From Akkermansiaceae bacterium (GTDB lineage Bacteria; Verrucomicrobiota; Verrucomicrobiia; Verrucomicrobiales; Akkermansiaceae), in NCBI GenBank assembly GCA_024233135.1, contig JACKPZ010000002.1:1-64000 (forward strand): DNA of 64,000 nt, read 5' to 3'. The notes beneath the pieces are model-generated. The model had not been told where the DNA came from. It was given only the letters and a program-made list of their open reading frames with translations, and did no database searches. Both the position numbers and the translations under genes were made by a program. This document shows, piece after piece, positions 1 through 10,304 of the stretch. The first letter of the stretch is position 1; each line of letters begins with the position of its first letter.

Positions 1-2
1 TG

Positions 3-3000
3 AACGAGCAGATGGACCACCGCGGCGCCAGCGGCGCGGATCCGGCCACCGGTGACGGCGCCGGTTTGTTCGTGCAGATGCCGGACAAGTTCCTGCGCAA
101 AGAGATGGCGAAGAAGGGCATCGATCTGCCGGAGGAAGGAAACTACGGATCGGGCCTTGTCTTCATGTCGCCGGAAGCCTCGTCCCGCGAGGCTGTGATG
201 CAGGTGTTCGAGCACGTCATCCGCGACGAGGACCAGGAATTCATCGGCTGGCGCACGGTCCCGGTGAAGAGCGAGATCCTCGGCAAGATGTCCGGACGTT
301 TCGAACCGGTCATCAAGCAGGTGTTCATCGGGAGGAATCCGGAGATCACCGATCCGCTCGAATTCGAACGCAAGCTGTACATCATCCGCAAGCGGGTCCG
401 CGCGTGGATCCGCGAAAACGAGATCCCGAATCGTTTCAAGAACGTTCACGGTCTCAAGGACGGCCGCTTCCCCGGTGCGGAATATCACTACGTCACCAAC
501 CTCTCGGCCCGGACGATGGTGTATAAAGGCATGCTCACGCCCTGCCAGCTCGGCGAGTATTTCCCGGACCTGCTCGATCCGGACTTCGAGTCGGCGCTCG
601 CGCTGATGCACACCCGCTTTTCGACCAACACCTTCCCGAGCTGGTCGCGCGCGCACCCGAACCGTTTCATCGCCCACAACGGCGAGATCAACACGGTGAT
701 GGGCAACGCGAACATGATGAAGGCCCGCGAGTCGCTGTGCGCGACGGACCTCTTCGGCGAGGACCTGCGGCAGATCTTCCCGGTCGTCGATGAGGACGGC
801 TCGGACTCCGCGCGCTTCGACAACGTGCTCGAGTTCATGCACCTCGGTGGCTACGACCTCGTCCATGCGGTGATGATGATGATCCCCGAGCCGTGGGAAC
901 GCCACACGCTCATGGATCCGGACAAGAAGGCATTCTATGAATACCACGCGTGCCTGATGGAACCGTGGGACGGCCCGGCGTCGATCACGTTCTCGGACGG
1001 CCAACAAATCGGCGCGGTTCTTGATCGAAACGGCCTCCGCCCGAGCCGTTACTACGTCACCAATGACGACCTCGTCATCATGGCTTCGGAAGTGGGCGTC
1101 ATCCCGGACCTCGACCCGCTCACCGTGGTCGAGAAGGGCCGCCTGCGCCCCGGCCGCATGTTCCTTGTGGACATGAACGAGGGCCGCATCGTCCCCGACG
1201 ACGAGGTGAAGCGCCGCGTTTACGCCGCGAAACCCTACGCCAAGTGGCTCGACGAGCACCGCGTGCACCTCTCGGACCTGCCGGCGGCGAAGTCGCCGCT
1301 GGGCGTGGAGGAAGATCGCGTCCTCGAACGCCAGATCGCCTTCGGCTACACCTACGAAGACCTGCGCATGCTGCTCGGGCCCACGGCGACCAGCGGCGTC
1401 CAGCCGATCGCCTCGATGGGCAATGACACGCCGCTCGCCGTGCTCTCCGCCCGGCCGAAGCATCTCTATCAGTATTTCAAGCAGATCTTCGCGCAGGTCA
1501 CCAACCCGGCGCTCGACTGCATCCGCGAGGAACTCGTCACCGCCACCGAGACCTTCCTCGGTTCCGAAGGCAACCTTCTCGCCCCCGGGCCGGAAAGCTG
1601 CCGCATGATCCGCCTCGACAGCCCGCTCATCGACAACAAACAACTCGCCAAGCTGCGCGAGGTCGAGTTGTCCGGCTTCAAGTCGACCACCCTGGACGCC
1701 TTGTTCCCCGCCGGTGAAGGCGGCAAGGGCCTGCTCAAGGCCTTCGACGCCCTCTGCTCGCAGGCTGACCAGGCGATCGCGGACGGCTGCAACCTGCTCG
1801 TCGTTTCGGACCGCGCCATCGATAAGGATCACGCGGCGATGCCCACCCTGCTGGTCACCGGCGGCCTGCACCACCACCTGGTGCGTTCCGGCAACCGGAC
1901 CAAGGTCTCGATCATCCTCGAGACTGGCGAGGCGCGCGAGGTGCACCATTTCTCGACGCTCATCGGATACGGTGCGGACGCCATCAACCCCTACATGGCC
2001 TTTGATTCGATCCACCGCATGATCGCGGACGACATGCTCGACATGGACTTCGACAAGGCGGTCTACAATTACCTAAAGGGCTCGATCAAAGGCGTGGTGA
2101 AAACCATGGCGAAGATGGGCATCTCGACGGTGGCCTCCTATCGCGGCGCGCAGATCTTCGAAACCATCGGCCTGAGCACCGATCTGGTGAACAAGTTCTT
2201 CACCGGCACCTCGAGCCGGTGCGAAGGCTCGGACATCAACCACATCGCCGAGGAGGCGTTGCTGCGCCACCGCGAGGCGTTCCCGGACCGCCACATCGAA
2301 AACGAGGACCGCGCGCTCGACTCCGGCGGCATGTATCAATGGCGCAAGGACGGTGAATACCACCTCTTCAACCCGGAAACCATCCACCTGCTCCAGAAGG
2401 CGGTGCGCACCGGCAGCTACGAGGTCTACAAGGAGTATGCCCGCAAGGTGAACGACCAGAGCGAGAACCTCTCGACGCTCCGCGGACTGATGCGTTTCAA
2501 GAGCAAGCGCACGCCGGTCCCGATCGATGAGGTCGAGGCGATCGAAGCGATCACCCGCCGCTTCAAAACCGGCGCGATGTCCTATGGATCGATCTCGCAG
2601 GAAGCCCACGAAACGCTCGCCATCGCGATGAACCGGATCGGTGGAAAATCGAACACCGGCGAAGGCGGCGAGGATCCCGAACGCTTCACGCCGCTGCCCA
2701 ATGGGGACAGCAAGCGCTCCGCGATCAAACAGGTCGCCTCCGGCCGCTTCGGCGTGACCAGCGAATACCTCGTCAATTCCGATGAGATCCAGATCAAGAT
2801 CTCGCAGGGCGCGAAACCCGGCGAAGGCGGGGAACTTCCCGGCTCCAAGGTCTATCCGTGGGTCGCCAAAGTGCGCCACTCGACTCCGGGCGTGGGACTC
2901 GTTTCCCCTCCCCCGCACCATGATATCTATTCGATCGAGGACCTCGCCGAGCTGATTCACGACCTCAAGAACTCGAACCCGCGCGCCCGCATCAACGTGA

Positions 3001-4523
3001 AGCTCGTGGCCGAGGTCGGCGTGGGAACCATCGCGGCGGGCGTCGCAAAGGCGCACGCCGACGTGATCCTCATCTCCGGGCACGACGGCGGCACGGGCGC
3101 CTCGCCCGCATCGTCCATCTACAACGCCGGCGCTCCGTGGGAGCTCGGACTGGCGGAAACCAACCAGATCCTGCTGCTCAACGACCTGCGCAGCCGCGTG
3201 GTTCTGGAGACCGACGGCCAGCTCAAGACCGGCCGCGACGTCGCGATCGCCGCGCTTCTCGGCGCGGAGGAATACGGATTCGCCACCGCGCCGCTCGTCA
3301 CCATGGGCTGCCTGATGATGCGCGTCTGCCAGAAGAACACCTGCCCGGTCGGCGTCGCCACGCAGGACCCGGAGCTCCGCAAGAACTTCACCGGCAAGCC
3401 GGAGCACGTGGTGAATTTCATGCGCTTCATCGCACAGGAAATGCGCGAGACCATGGCCGAACTCGGCTTCCGCACCATCGACGAGATGGTCGGCCACGTC
3501 GAGTGCCTCGACACCCGAGAAGCCACCGACCATTGGAAGGCGTCGGGCGTCGACCTCACCTCCGTATTTCACAAGCCGGATATCGGCGACGACGTCGGAA
3601 CCTGCTGCACACGCACCCAGGACCACGGTCTCGACAAGGCGCTCGACAACACCCACCTGCTCGCGCTTTGCAAGCCCGCCATCGAGCGCGGCGAGAAGGT
3701 GCGCGCGGAGCTTCCCATCACCAACATCAACCGCGTCGTCGGCACCATCACCGGATCCGAGCTCACGCGCAAACACGGCGGCAAGGGACTGCCGGACGAT
3801 ACCATCGTCCTCAAGTTCAACGGCAGCGCCGGCCAGTCGTTCGCCGCGTTCACGCCTCCGGGCATGACCTTCCTGCTCGAGGGCGACGCCAATGACTACA
3901 TCGGCAAGGGCATGTCGGGATCGAAGCTCGTCGTCCACCCGCCGAAGGGCTCGCTCTTCAAGGCGGAGGAGAACATCCTCGTGGGCAACGTCGCGTTCTA
4001 CGGAGCCACCGCCGGCACCGCCTACATCAACGGCATCGCCGGAGAGCGGTTCTGCGTGCGCAACTCCGGCGTCAAGACCGTCGTCGAAGGCGTGGGCGAC
4101 CACGGCTGCGAATACATGACCGGCGGCCAGGTGATCGTGCTCGGCCCCACCGGCCGCAACTTCGCGGCGGGCATGTCCGGCGGCGTCGCCTATGTCTACG
4201 ACATCGACGGGCTGTTCGAGAAACGCCTCAACAAGGACATGGTGAACCTCTACCGACTCATCGAGTGCGGCGACGCGGACATCGCGCTCATCCGCACCGA
4301 GATCGGGAACCACGTCGAGGCCACCGGCTCCGAGCGCGGAAAATTCCTGCTGGAGAACTGGGAGAGCGAACTTCCCAAGTTCTTCAAAGTCTTCCCGCGC
4401 GACTACGAGCGCATGCTCGAATGCTTCCGCAAGGTCGAGGAACAAGGGCTTTCCGGAGACGAGGCCGCCATGGCCGCGTTCGAGGAAAACCTCAAGGACC
4501 TCTCGCGCGTCGGCGGCAACTGA
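3..4523 (+). CDS. gltB: Glutamate synthase large subunit (5' end missing)
   Basis: Large subunit of glutamate synthase, which transfers the amide nitrogen of glutamine to 2-oxoglutarate. The reading frame is already open at the window edge, and the first visible residues ([13 protein letters not shown]) lie inside the N-terminal glutaminase domain. The true start and the catalytic N-terminal Cys are therefore upstream of the window. About 1,506 residues remain, in family order: glutaminase domain, central domain, FMN-binding synthase domain, and C-terminal beta-helix domain. A Cys-x5-Cys-x4-Cys motif (C at about visible residues 1103-1114, in [16 protein letters not shown]) would bind the [3Fe-4S] cluster. 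The gene is followed after 113 bp by gltD on the same strand, the usual pairing. Identification is very secure. Confidence 0.97.
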   Translation, partial: NEQMDHRGASGADPATGDGAGLFVQMPDKFLRKEMAKKGIDLPEEGNYGSGLVFMSPEASSREAVMQVFEHVIRDEDQEFIGWRTVPVKSEILGKMSGRFEPVIKQVFIGRNPEITDPLEFERKLYIIRKRVRAWIRENEIPNRFKNVHGLKDGRFPGAEYHYVTNLSARTMVYKGMLTPCQLGEYFPDLLDPDFESALALMHTRFSTNTFPSWSRAHPNRFIAHNGEINTVMGNANMMKARESLCATDLFGEDLRQIFPVVDEDGSDSARFDNVLEFMHLGGYDLVHAVMMMIPEPWERHTLMDPDKKAFYEYHACLMEPWDGPASITFSDGQQIGAVLDRNGLRPSRYYVTNDDLVIMASEVGVIPDLDPLTVVEKGRLRPGRMFLVDMNEGRIVPDDEVKRRVYAAKPYAKWLDEHRVHLSDLPAAKSPLGVEEDRVLERQIAFGYTYEDLRMLLGPTATSGVQPIASMGNDTPLAVLSARPKHLYQYFKQIFAQVTNPALDCIREELVTATETFLGSEGNLLAPGPESCRMIRLDSPLIDNKQLAKLREVELSGFKSTTLDALFPAGEGGKGLLKAFDALCSQADQAIADGCNLLVVSDRAIDKDHAAMPTLLVTGGLHHHLVRSGNRTKVSIILETGEAREVHHFSTLIGYGADAINPYMAFDSIHRMIADDMLDMDFDKAVYNYLKGSIKGVVKTMAKMGISTVASYRGAQIFETIGLSTDLVNKFFTGTSSRCEGSDINHIAEEALLRHREAFPDRHIENEDRALDSGGMYQWRKDGEYHLFNPETIHLLQKAVRTGSYEVYKEYARKVNDQSENLSTLRGLMRFKSKRTPVPIDEVEAIEAITRRFKTGAMSYGSISQEAHETLAIAMNRIGGKSNTGEGGEDPERFTPLPNGDSKRSAIKQVASGRFGVTSEYLVNSDEIQIKISQGAKPGEGGELPGSKVYPWVAKVRHSTPGVGLVSPPPHHDIYSIEDLAELIHDLKNSNPRARINVKLVAEVGVGTIAAGVAKAHADVILISGHDGGTGASPASSIYNAGAPWELGLAETNQILLLNDLRSRVVLETDGQLKTGRDVAIAALLGAEEYGFATAPLVTMGCLMMRVCQKNTCPVGVATQDPELRKNFTGKPEHVVNFMRFIAQEMRETMAELGFRTIDEMVGHVECLDTREATDHWKASGVDLTSVFHKPDIGDDVGTCCTRTQDHGLDKALDNTHLLALCKPAIERGEKVRAELPITNINRVVGTITGSELTRKHGGKGLPDDTIVLKFNGSAGQSFAAFTPPGMTFLLEGDANDYIGKGMSGSKLVVHPPKGSLFKAEENILVGNVAFYGATAGTAYINGIAGERFCVRNSGVKTVVEGVGDHGCEYMTGGQVIVLGPTGRNFAAGMSGGVAYVYDIDGLFEKRLNKDMVNLYRLIECGDADIALIRTEIGNHVEATGSERGKFLLENWESELPKFFKVFPRDYERMLECFRKVEEQGLSGDEAAMAAFEENLKDLSRVGGN

Positions 4524-4526
4524 CGG

Positions 4527-4620
4527 AGTTTCAAGTTTTCAGTTTTCCGTGTTCAGCGGGCCTCCGCACGAATTCGAAACCTGGAACTTGGATCTCTTCC
4601 TGAAAACTGAACACTGAAAT
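4527..4620. repeat. Imperfect inverted repeat in gltB-gltD spacer
   Basis: The gltB-gltD spacer is AT-richer than its surroundings and contains related short units. The left arm at about 4529-4547 (tttcaagttttcagttttc) is nearly the reverse complement of the right arm at about 4600-4620 (ctgaaaactgaacactgaaa), differing by one indel and one mismatch. A third related unit, ctggaacttgg, lies at 4581-4591. This looks like a dispersed REP-type palindromic element rather than a classical terminator, because no GC-rich stem with a T-run is present. It could form a long-looped hairpin in the gltBD transcript. The role is unknown. Confidence 0.5.
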
Positions 4621-4636
4621 CTAGCAACTTTTTGAC

Positions 4637-6133
4637 ATGGGCCACCCCACCGGATTCAAAACCTTCCAGCGCAAGACCGATCAGGAGACCGCACCGCTCG
4701 ATCGCCTCAAACACTGGCGCGAGTTCAAGATCCACGGCGAAGACAAGGAACGCCGTGACCAGGGCGCGCGCTGCATGGATTGCGGCACTCCGTTCTGCCA
4801 CACCGGGCACATCGTTTCCGGCATGGCCAGCGGCTGCCCGATCAACAACCTGATCCCGGAGTGGAACGATCTGATCTTCCGCAACCGTTGGGAGGAGGCG
4901 CTCGACCGCCTGCACAAGACCAACAACTTCCCCGAGTTCACCGGCCGCGTATGCCCGGCGCCGTGCGAAGGGTCCTGCGTGCTTGGCGTCATCTCGCCGC
5001 CGGTCACCATCAAGAACAACGAGTGCGCGATCATTGACAAGGGTTTCGAGCAAGGATGGGTCACCCCGCGCATTCCCGGGGAGCGCACCGGCAAGAAGGT
5101 CGCCGTCATCGGCTCCGGCCCGGCCGGCCTCGCCTGTGCCGACCAGCTCAACCAGGCCGGCCACACGGTCACCGTGTTCGAGCGGGAGGACCGCATCGGC
5201 GGCCTGCTGATGTATGGGATCCCGAACATGAAACTCGACAAGGAGGAGGTCGTGCAACGCCGCGTCGACCTGCTTGCCGCCGAGGGGGTCACCTTCAAGA
5301 CCGGGGTGTTCGTCGGCAAGGATGGCGAGTGGACCGCGGAAAAACTGCGCAACGAGTTCGACGCCGTGGTCCTCTGCTGTGGCGCCACCCTCGGCCGTGA
5401 CCTGCCGATCGACGGCCGCGACGCGAAGGGCGTGCACCTTGCGATGGAGTTCCTCACCGAGAACACCCGCTATCAGCTCGACCACAAGTTCGACGGCAGC
5501 AATCCGGATCTCAACGCCACCGGCAAGGACGTCGTCGTCATCGGCGGCGGCGACACCGGCACCGACTGCGTCGGCACCTCGCTGCGCCACGGTTGCAAGA
5601 GCGTCGTCCAGCTCGAGATCATGCCCAAGCCGCCGACGGAGCGAGCCGCCAACAACCCGTGGCCCGAGTGGCCCAAGGTTTACAAGATGGACTACGGTCA
5701 GGAAGAGGCCGCAGCCGTGCAGGGCCAGGATCCCCGTCAGTATCTCATCTCGACCAAGCGTTTCATCAAGGATGCCGACGGCAACCTGAGCGGACTCGAA
5801 ATCTGCGAGATCGAGTGGGCGAAGGATGATCAAGGGCGCTTCGTCCCGGTGGAAAAGGAAGGATCCGTCCGCACCCTGCCCGCCCAACTCGTTCTGCTTG
5901 CCATGGGTTTCCTCGGACCGGAACAGGAGATTGTGAAACAGTTCGAACTCGAAACCGACGCACGCTCCAACGTGAAGGCCGAGCATGGCAAATACACAAC
6001 GAACGTCCCCGGCGTTTTCGCGGCAGGCGACATGCGCCGCGGCCAGTCCCTCGTCGTCTGGGCGATCAACGAAGGCCGCGGAGCCGCGCGCGAGTGCGAC
6101 CGTTTCCTGATGGGCGTGACGAACCTGCCGTAA
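4637..6133 (+). CDS. gltD: Glutamate synthase small subunit
   Basis: 498-residue FAD/NADPH-type small subunit that feeds electrons to GltB. The N-terminal ferredoxin-like part carries the cysteines of two [4Fe-4S] clusters ([11 protein letters not shown] at about 45-55, [10 protein letters not shown] at about 104-114). It is followed by an FAD Rossmann motif ([18 protein letters not shown], about 156-173) and a second nucleotide motif ([13 protein letters not shown], about 299-311) expected to bind NAD(P)H. Length and domain order match the family. It lies 113 bp downstream of gltB and is convergent with the next gene, only 14 bp away, with no obvious terminator between. Confidence 0.97.
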   Translation: MGHPTGFKTFQRKTDQETAPLDRLKHWREFKIHGEDKERRDQGARCMDCGTPFCHTGHIVSGMASGCPINNLIPEWNDLIFRNRWEEALDRLHKTNNFPEFTGRVCPAPCEGSCVLGVISPPVTIKNNECAIIDKGFEQGWVTPRIPGERTGKKVAVIGSGPAGLACADQLNQAGHTVTVFEREDRIGGLLMYGIPNMKLDKEEVVQRRVDLLAAEGVTFKTGVFVGKDGEWTAEKLRNEFDAVVLCCGATLGRDLPIDGRDAKGVHLAMEFLTENTRYQLDHKFDGSNPDLNATGKDVVVIGGGDTGTDCVGTSLRHGCKSVVQLEIMPKPPTERAANNPWPEWPKVYKMDYGQEEAAAVQGQDPRQYLISTKRFIKDADGNLSGLEICEIEWAKDDQGRFVPVEKEGSVRTLPAQLVLLAMGFLGPEQEIVKQFELETDARSNVKAEHGKYTTNVPGVFAAGDMRRGQSLVVWAINEGRGAARECDRFLMGVTNLP

Positions 6134-6147
6134 GCGGCGCGCCCCGG

Positions 6148-7212
6148 TCAGTATAACTCGACGAGATACGCCTCGCGGATGCCTCCGCCGCGGACCCGGA
6201 TCCAATAGACCCCGCGCTCGGCGGGCGTCTCGGGTTCGAAGTTGATGCCGTTCATCGCCAGCGATACGTAGTTGATCTTCACCGGACGCCCGGGGATCTC
6301 CGCGGTCGCGGAGAATGGTTTTTCCGGACGCTTCAGGAGCCGGAACATCTCGATCTTCACCTTGTCCGCCGCGTCCGGCTTGCCGGCTCCGTAGAGCGAC
6401 CACGCGTTGCCGTGCATGTATTCGAGCGGGAACAGCCCCATGCCCGGATAACTCCACGCTCCGCGCAGGGATTTCCCCTCGTTGTTCATGCACCACATGG
6501 CGGAGTAGGAAGCGCCAGCGGACCCGAATCCGACGCGTTTCATCGGCGGGTTCAGGCACCACGCGCGGTGGCCTCGGCGCTCGCGGTTGTTCTCTCCCGA
6601 GTCCTCGATGTATCCGGCGACACTCCGGGCCATGTCACCTCCGCCGGACAGGTTGCAACGGTTGGTGAAGTGGCCGATGTCGTGGGAAAGACCGCCGTGT
6701 TTCTTGCAGGCGATGGCGGCTTCCCCGGCCTTGGCGGAGAACTCGGCGTCCGCTTCCACGTCGAAAGGCACACCGCAAAGAAATCGATAGATGTTGAGCT
6801 GCGTCGTGGCATCGAAGACCTCGCGCGAGATCCCGTCGGGTTTCGGGCGACGCTTGATCTCGCGGATACCACTGCGGATCTGCTCCTTGCCGCGCGGATA
6901 GAGCCTTCCGATCTCAGGTTCCCCTACGTCTCCCCCTTCGACACCGGCCTTGCCCGCAGGGGCCTTGTCATCGGGCTCCTCCCAGTTTTCGAGATACTCG
7001 ACGTCCTCCTCGCTGAGCTTCTCGAACTCGATCGGCAGCTGCCGGCCGTTCGACTTCAATTCAACAATCGCGAAGTCCCCCTCGACCTGCAGGACCTTGG
7101 CTTCAAGCTTGCGACCATGGACATCCGTGAAGGTGTGCCAGGAATCGGCCGCACGTCCGGCGAGGGGAAGGAGGAAGCAAACAAGCGGAACAAACCAACG
7201 CATGACGCGCAT
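6148..7212 (-). CDS. Secreted SHD1-CAP domain protein
   Basis: Likely exported protein of about 354 residues. The ATG at 7212 (or 7203) begins a signal peptide (MRVMRWFVPLVCFLLPLAGRAAD). The reading frame extends upstream to 7284, but that extension is not signal-like. After the signal comes an SHD1-like segment (WHTFTDVHGRKLEAKVLQ ... IEFEKLSEEDVEYL, about 22-75), a small beta-barrel common in planctomycetal and verrucomicrobial exported proteins. It is followed by a Cys-containing CAP/SCP-like domain (FDATTQLNIYRFLCGVPF, HGGLSHDIGH, GHRAWCLNPPMKRVGFG). Function is unknown; extracellular ligand binding or a cell-wall role is possible. The domain calls rest on recognisable motifs and the CAP call is the more certain. 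Confidence 0.75.
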   Translation of the reverse strand: MRVMRWFVPLVCFLLPLAGRAADSWHTFTDVHGRKLEAKVLQVEGDFAIVELKSNGRQLPIEFEKLSEEDVEYLENWEEPDDKAPAGKAGVEGGDVGEPEIGRLYPRGKEQIRSGIREIKRRPKPDGISREVFDATTQLNIYRFLCGVPFDVEADAEFSAKAGEAAIACKKHGGLSHDIGHFTNRCNLSGGGDMARSVAGYIEDSGENNRERRGHRAWCLNPPMKRVGFGSAGASYSAMWCMNNEGKSLRGAWSYPGMGLFPLEYMHGNAWSLYGAGKPDAADKVKIEMFRLLKRPEKPFSATAEIPGRPVKINYVSLAMNGINFEPETPAERGVYWIRVRGGGIREAYLVELY

Positions 7213-7280
7213 CGATAGCCATTGCCGCGGCGCGGCGCAACCGCCGAACCTGCAAATCACGGGACACGATGGATCCGTCG

Positions 7281-7376
7281 TCATTTCCCAACCAGTTCAG
7301 GCGGAGTGAGGTCGATGTCGCGGTTCTCCTTTTTGAAATACCACGTCTCTTTTCCGCCGCGGCCGAGCCTATCCAG
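7281..7376 (-). CDS. Possible 31-residue ORF after nuoN (doubtful)
   Basis: In the 156-bp spacer between nuoN and the SHD1-CAP gene, one minus-strand frame reads LDRLGRGGKETWYFKKEN then RDIDLTPPELVGK before a TGA at 7281. The composition (W, Y, F, paired Lys, DLTPPEL) looks protein-like, and it begins within the nuoN stop region as a translationally coupled gene would. The only start codon available is CTG, and the G/C-ending codon bias is weaker than in neighbouring genes. It may be a real small protein, a gene remnant or chance. Nothing else recognisable occurs in this spacer. Confidence 0.2.
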   Translation of the reverse strand: MDRLGRGGKETWYFKKENRDIDLTPPELVGK

Positions 7377-8826
7377 GCATCAGGTCCGCGAGCGCGCTCA
7401 CGAAGCCATGCAACACCGGGGACGGCATCATGCCAAGCCCGACTACGAGAACGGCGGAAACAAGAACGACCACGCGATGGCCCGCCGAAACATCGAGTTC
7501 CGAGCCGACCTCATCGCTGCCGAACGCGCACTTGAGAACGAGAATGTAGTAGTAGAGCGACACGGCGCTGAGCAGGGCCCCGAGGATGACAAGCCATGCA
7601 AGTCCGGTGCCACCACCCTTGAGGGCGCTGGCGAACATCGCGAACTTGCCGGTGAAGCCCGCGAGCGGCGGAAGCCCGGCGAGCGAGGCGAGGAAGATGA
7701 GCAGTGAGATCGCGAGCAGTGGCGAGCGGTGGACGAGACCGGAGAACGAGTCGCGGGAATCGCTTCCGCGGTTCTTCTCGACGGCGGCGACCACGGCAAA
7801 GGCGCCGATGGTGGCGAAGCCGTAGCCGGTGATGTGATAGAGCGCGGCGCCGGCGGAGGCACCGTCGTTTGCGGCGAGGGCGACGAGCAGGTAGCCGGTG
7901 TTGGCGATGGCGGAGTAGCCGAGCAGGCGGCGCACGCTGGTCTGCGCGAGGGCCAGCAGGTTTCCGAAGATCATCGAAACCGCGGCCAGCACGCCGATCC
8001 ACGGTGCCCAACCGACGGCGAGCGCCCCCCATGCGGCGGATCCGCCGAAGAGTCCGAATCCGAGCAGCAGAATGCGCACGGCGACGACCAACCCGGCGAC
8101 CTTGGATGCCGAGGCGACGATCGCGACGCCAGGCGCGGGACCACCCTGATAGACGTCGGGCGCCCATGCGTGGAACGGAGCGGCGGCGAGCTTGAATCCG
8201 ATACCGGCGAGCATCATCGCGAGCCCCGCCGCGGCGAGCGGACTGGCGGAGTCGAGCATCGAGCCGATTCTTGCCAGATCACCTTGATAGGTCGCGCCAT
8301 AGACGAGGCTGATGCCGAAAAGCAGGAACGCGGCGGAGACCGAGCCGAAGAGGAAATACTTGAGCGAAGCCTCCCCCGCCCTCGCGGTGCGCGGAAAACC
8401 GGTGACGAGATACAGCGAGAGGCTCGCGAGTTCCAGCGCGACGAAAATGAGCAGCAGGTGGTTCGTGCCCGAGGCGAGCGACAATCCGGCCAGCGAGAAA
8501 AGCATCAACGCGAGAAACTCGCCGCGTTCCTTGATCTCGCCCTTGGCGGGCGGCAGCAGGACGGAAAGAAGACCCATCGCAAGAATCGCGGTCTTGGACA
8601 TCCGGGACAGCGCATCGGCGGCGATCAGGGTACCGGCCGTTGCTTCCACAGACCACAACAGCACGATGGCAAGCAGGCTGCCCGCCGCGGCGATGAGACG
8701 GCCGGTGGCACCTCGCATCGGTTTCCCGGCACGATCTCCACCGACGCCGAGGCCGAGCACCAGCAGCGCAGTGACGACGAGCACCACTTCCGGCAGGACC
8801 TGGGAGATCAGAGCGGGGAAATTCAC
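7369..8826 (-). CDS. nuoN: Complex I antiporter-like subunit N
   Basis: 485-residue polytopic membrane protein, the smallest of the antiporter-like subunits in the proton-translocating arm of complex I. Conserved signatures include an acidic TM5 region (VALELASLSLYLVTGF), the TM7 segment GFKLAAAPFHAWAPDVYQGG, and a TM8 lysine (VASASKVAGLV). The GTG start at 8826 overlaps the nuoM2 stop by 4 bp, which indicates translational coupling. It is the last subunit gene of the minus-strand nuo cluster. No clear intrinsic terminator follows it. Confidence 0.95.
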   Translation of the reverse strand: MNFPALISQVLPEVVLVVTALLVLGLGVGGDRAGKPMRGATGRLIAAAGSLLAIVLLWSVEATAGTLIAADALSRMSKTAILAMGLLSVLLPPAKGEIKERGEFLALMLFSLAGLSLASGTNHLLLIFVALELASLSLYLVTGFPRTARAGEASLKYFLFGSVSAAFLLFGISLVYGATYQGDLARIGSMLDSASPLAAAGLAMMLAGIGFKLAAAPFHAWAPDVYQGGPAPGVAIVASASKVAGLVVAVRILLLGFGLFGGSAAWGALAVGWAPWIGVLAAVSMIFGNLLALAQTSVRRLLGYSAIANTGYLLVALAANDGASAGAALYHITGYGFATIGAFAVVAAVEKNRGSDSRDSFSGLVHRSPLLAISLLIFLASLAGLPPLAGFTGKFAMFASALKGGGTGLAWLVILGALLSAVSLYYYILVLKCAFGSDEVGSELDVSAGHRVVVLVSAVLVVGLGMMPSPVLHGFVSALADLMPG

Positions 8827-10304
8827 GGTTTCAGCGACAGCGATTCGAACAAGGGTGAACGGAGACCTTCATCGATCATGCGGACCCACGGTTTCGGATA
8901 GAGACCGATGGCCAGCGAGGTGGCGAGCAACAGGACGATAGCGATGAGTTCCGGTTTGGTGAGGGGCGGCAGCGGTTTCGCGGGTTTGGTTTCGTCGCGG
9001 CGATCGGGGAAGAACGCGCGGTGAAGAGCGCGCAGCGAGAAGGCCCCCGTCAGCACGATGCCAAAGGCGACAAACACGGTGAGCCACGGATTTGACTGCC
9101 ACAGACCGATGACCACCGAGATTTCCGCGACGAATCCGGAGAAACCCGGAATGCCCATCGAGGCGGCGGTGGCGAGCGTGAAGGCGAGCGCCGCGCCGGG
9201 CAGCGTGCGCCAGAGATCGAACGCGGCGAGTTTGCCGAGGTCGCGCGTGTGGGTGCGTTCGTACACGACCCGCCCGGCGATGCCGAAGAGCAGCCCTGCG
9301 ATGATGCCGTGGGAAATCATCTGCAAGGTGGCGCCGCGCAGCCCCCACAAGTTGGCGGAGGCGATGCCGAGCAGGATGAAACCCATGTGGCTGACGGACG
9401 AATAGCCGATGACGAACTTGAGGTCCTTTTGCGAGAGCGCGGTGAGCGCGCCCATCAGGATGCCCGCGACGCCGAGCGCGGCGATCGCCGGCTGCCAGAA
9501 TGCGAACCCCTCGGGGAACAACGGAACCGCAACGAACATCGCGCCGAAGGCACCGAGTTTCATCACCACGCCGGCGAGAAGCATCGAGGCGGCGGTGGGC
9601 GCGGCGACGTGGCCGGTGGGAGCCCAGGTGTGCAGCGGCCACAAGCCCGCGAGCACGCCGAAGCCGAGGAACAGGATCGGGAAGGCCCAGAGTTGCAACG
9701 AGCGCGGGTAGTCGGCGGCGGCGAGAACGGATAGATCGAAACTGCCCGCCCCAGACGCGGCGTAGGCGACGGCGAGGCCGATCAGGATGAGCGCGCTCGC
9801 GCCGATGGAATACATCGTGAGTTTCATCGCGCCGTATTCCTTGTTGGTGGATCCCCAGATGGAGATGAGCAGGTATTTCGGCAGGATGACGATTTCGTAA
9901 AACACGAAGAGCAGGAAGGCGTCGCGGCTGAGGAACACGCCATACACCGATCCGATGATCGTCAGGAAACACGCGAAGAAGGCGCGGGGCCGGCGTTCGA
10001 CGTTCCATGAAAACAGGATGCCGGCGACGGCGACAATGCCGGTGAGAAGAAGCAGGCTCAGCGTGAGCCCATCGGCCGCAAGATGGAAACGCGCACCGAG
10101 ATCCGGGATCCATGGCAGATCAAGCGACCAAACCGGAGCGTCCGGATTCGCCAACCGGGCCGACCATCCGCCGAGCGCGACACCCGCGCCTGCGAGCGCT
10201 GCGACCAGCGCGACCCAGCGCGATGCGGCGGCGGAACGCGCCGGCAGCAGGAGCACCAGCAGCGCTCCGGCGAAAGCCGTCAGAAAGGTCCAGGCGGGGT
10301 TCAC
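8823..10304 (-). CDS. nuoM: Second NuoM-type antiporter subunit (NuoM2)
   Basis: 493-residue paralogue of NuoM placed between the first nuoM and nuoN. NuoM hallmarks are visible: the TM5 glutamate (LLFVFYEIVILPKYLLISIWG), a PLHTWAPTGHVAAPTA segment, the TM8 lysine (GVVMKLGAFG), and a later SQKDLKFVIGYSSVSHMG. The TM7 position that is Lys in canonical NuoM (V-K-x-P-x-x-P-x-H) reads V-L-A-G-L-W-P-L-H here, so that lysine is replaced by Leu. The GTG start at 10304 overlaps the upstream nuoM stop by 4 bp. A tandem pair of NuoM genes suggests an extra antiporter module in the membrane arm. Confidence 0.92.
   Translation of the reverse strand: MNPAWTFLTAFAGALLVLLLPARSAAASRWVALVAALAGAGVALGGWSARLANPDAPVWSLDLPWIPDLGARFHLAADGLTLSLLLLTGIVAVAGILFSWNVERRPRAFFACFLTIIGSVYGVFLSRDAFLLFVFYEIVILPKYLLISIWGSTNKEYGAMKLTMYSIGASALILIGLAVAYAASGAGSFDLSVLAAADYPRSLQLWAFPILFLGFGVLAGLWPLHTWAPTGHVAAPTAASMLLAGVVMKLGAFGAMFVAVPLFPEGFAFWQPAIAALGVAGILMGALTALSQKDLKFVIGYSSVSHMGFILLGIASANLWGLRGATLQMISHGIIAGLLFGIAGRVVYERTHTRDLGKLAAFDLWRTLPGAALAFTLATAASMGIPGFSGFVAEISVVIGLWQSNPWLTVFVAFGIVLTGAFSLRALHRAFFPDRRDETKPAKPLPPLTKPELIAIVLLLATSLAIGLYPKPWVRMIDEGLRSPLFESLSLKP

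Noticed and set aside
2073..4445. 790-residue open frame antisense to gltB
   Set aside because: Codon bias of a GC-rich gene produces long antisense frames. The translation is Asp/Ala/Val/Arg-rich with no domain, and the sense strand encodes an unambiguous GltB.
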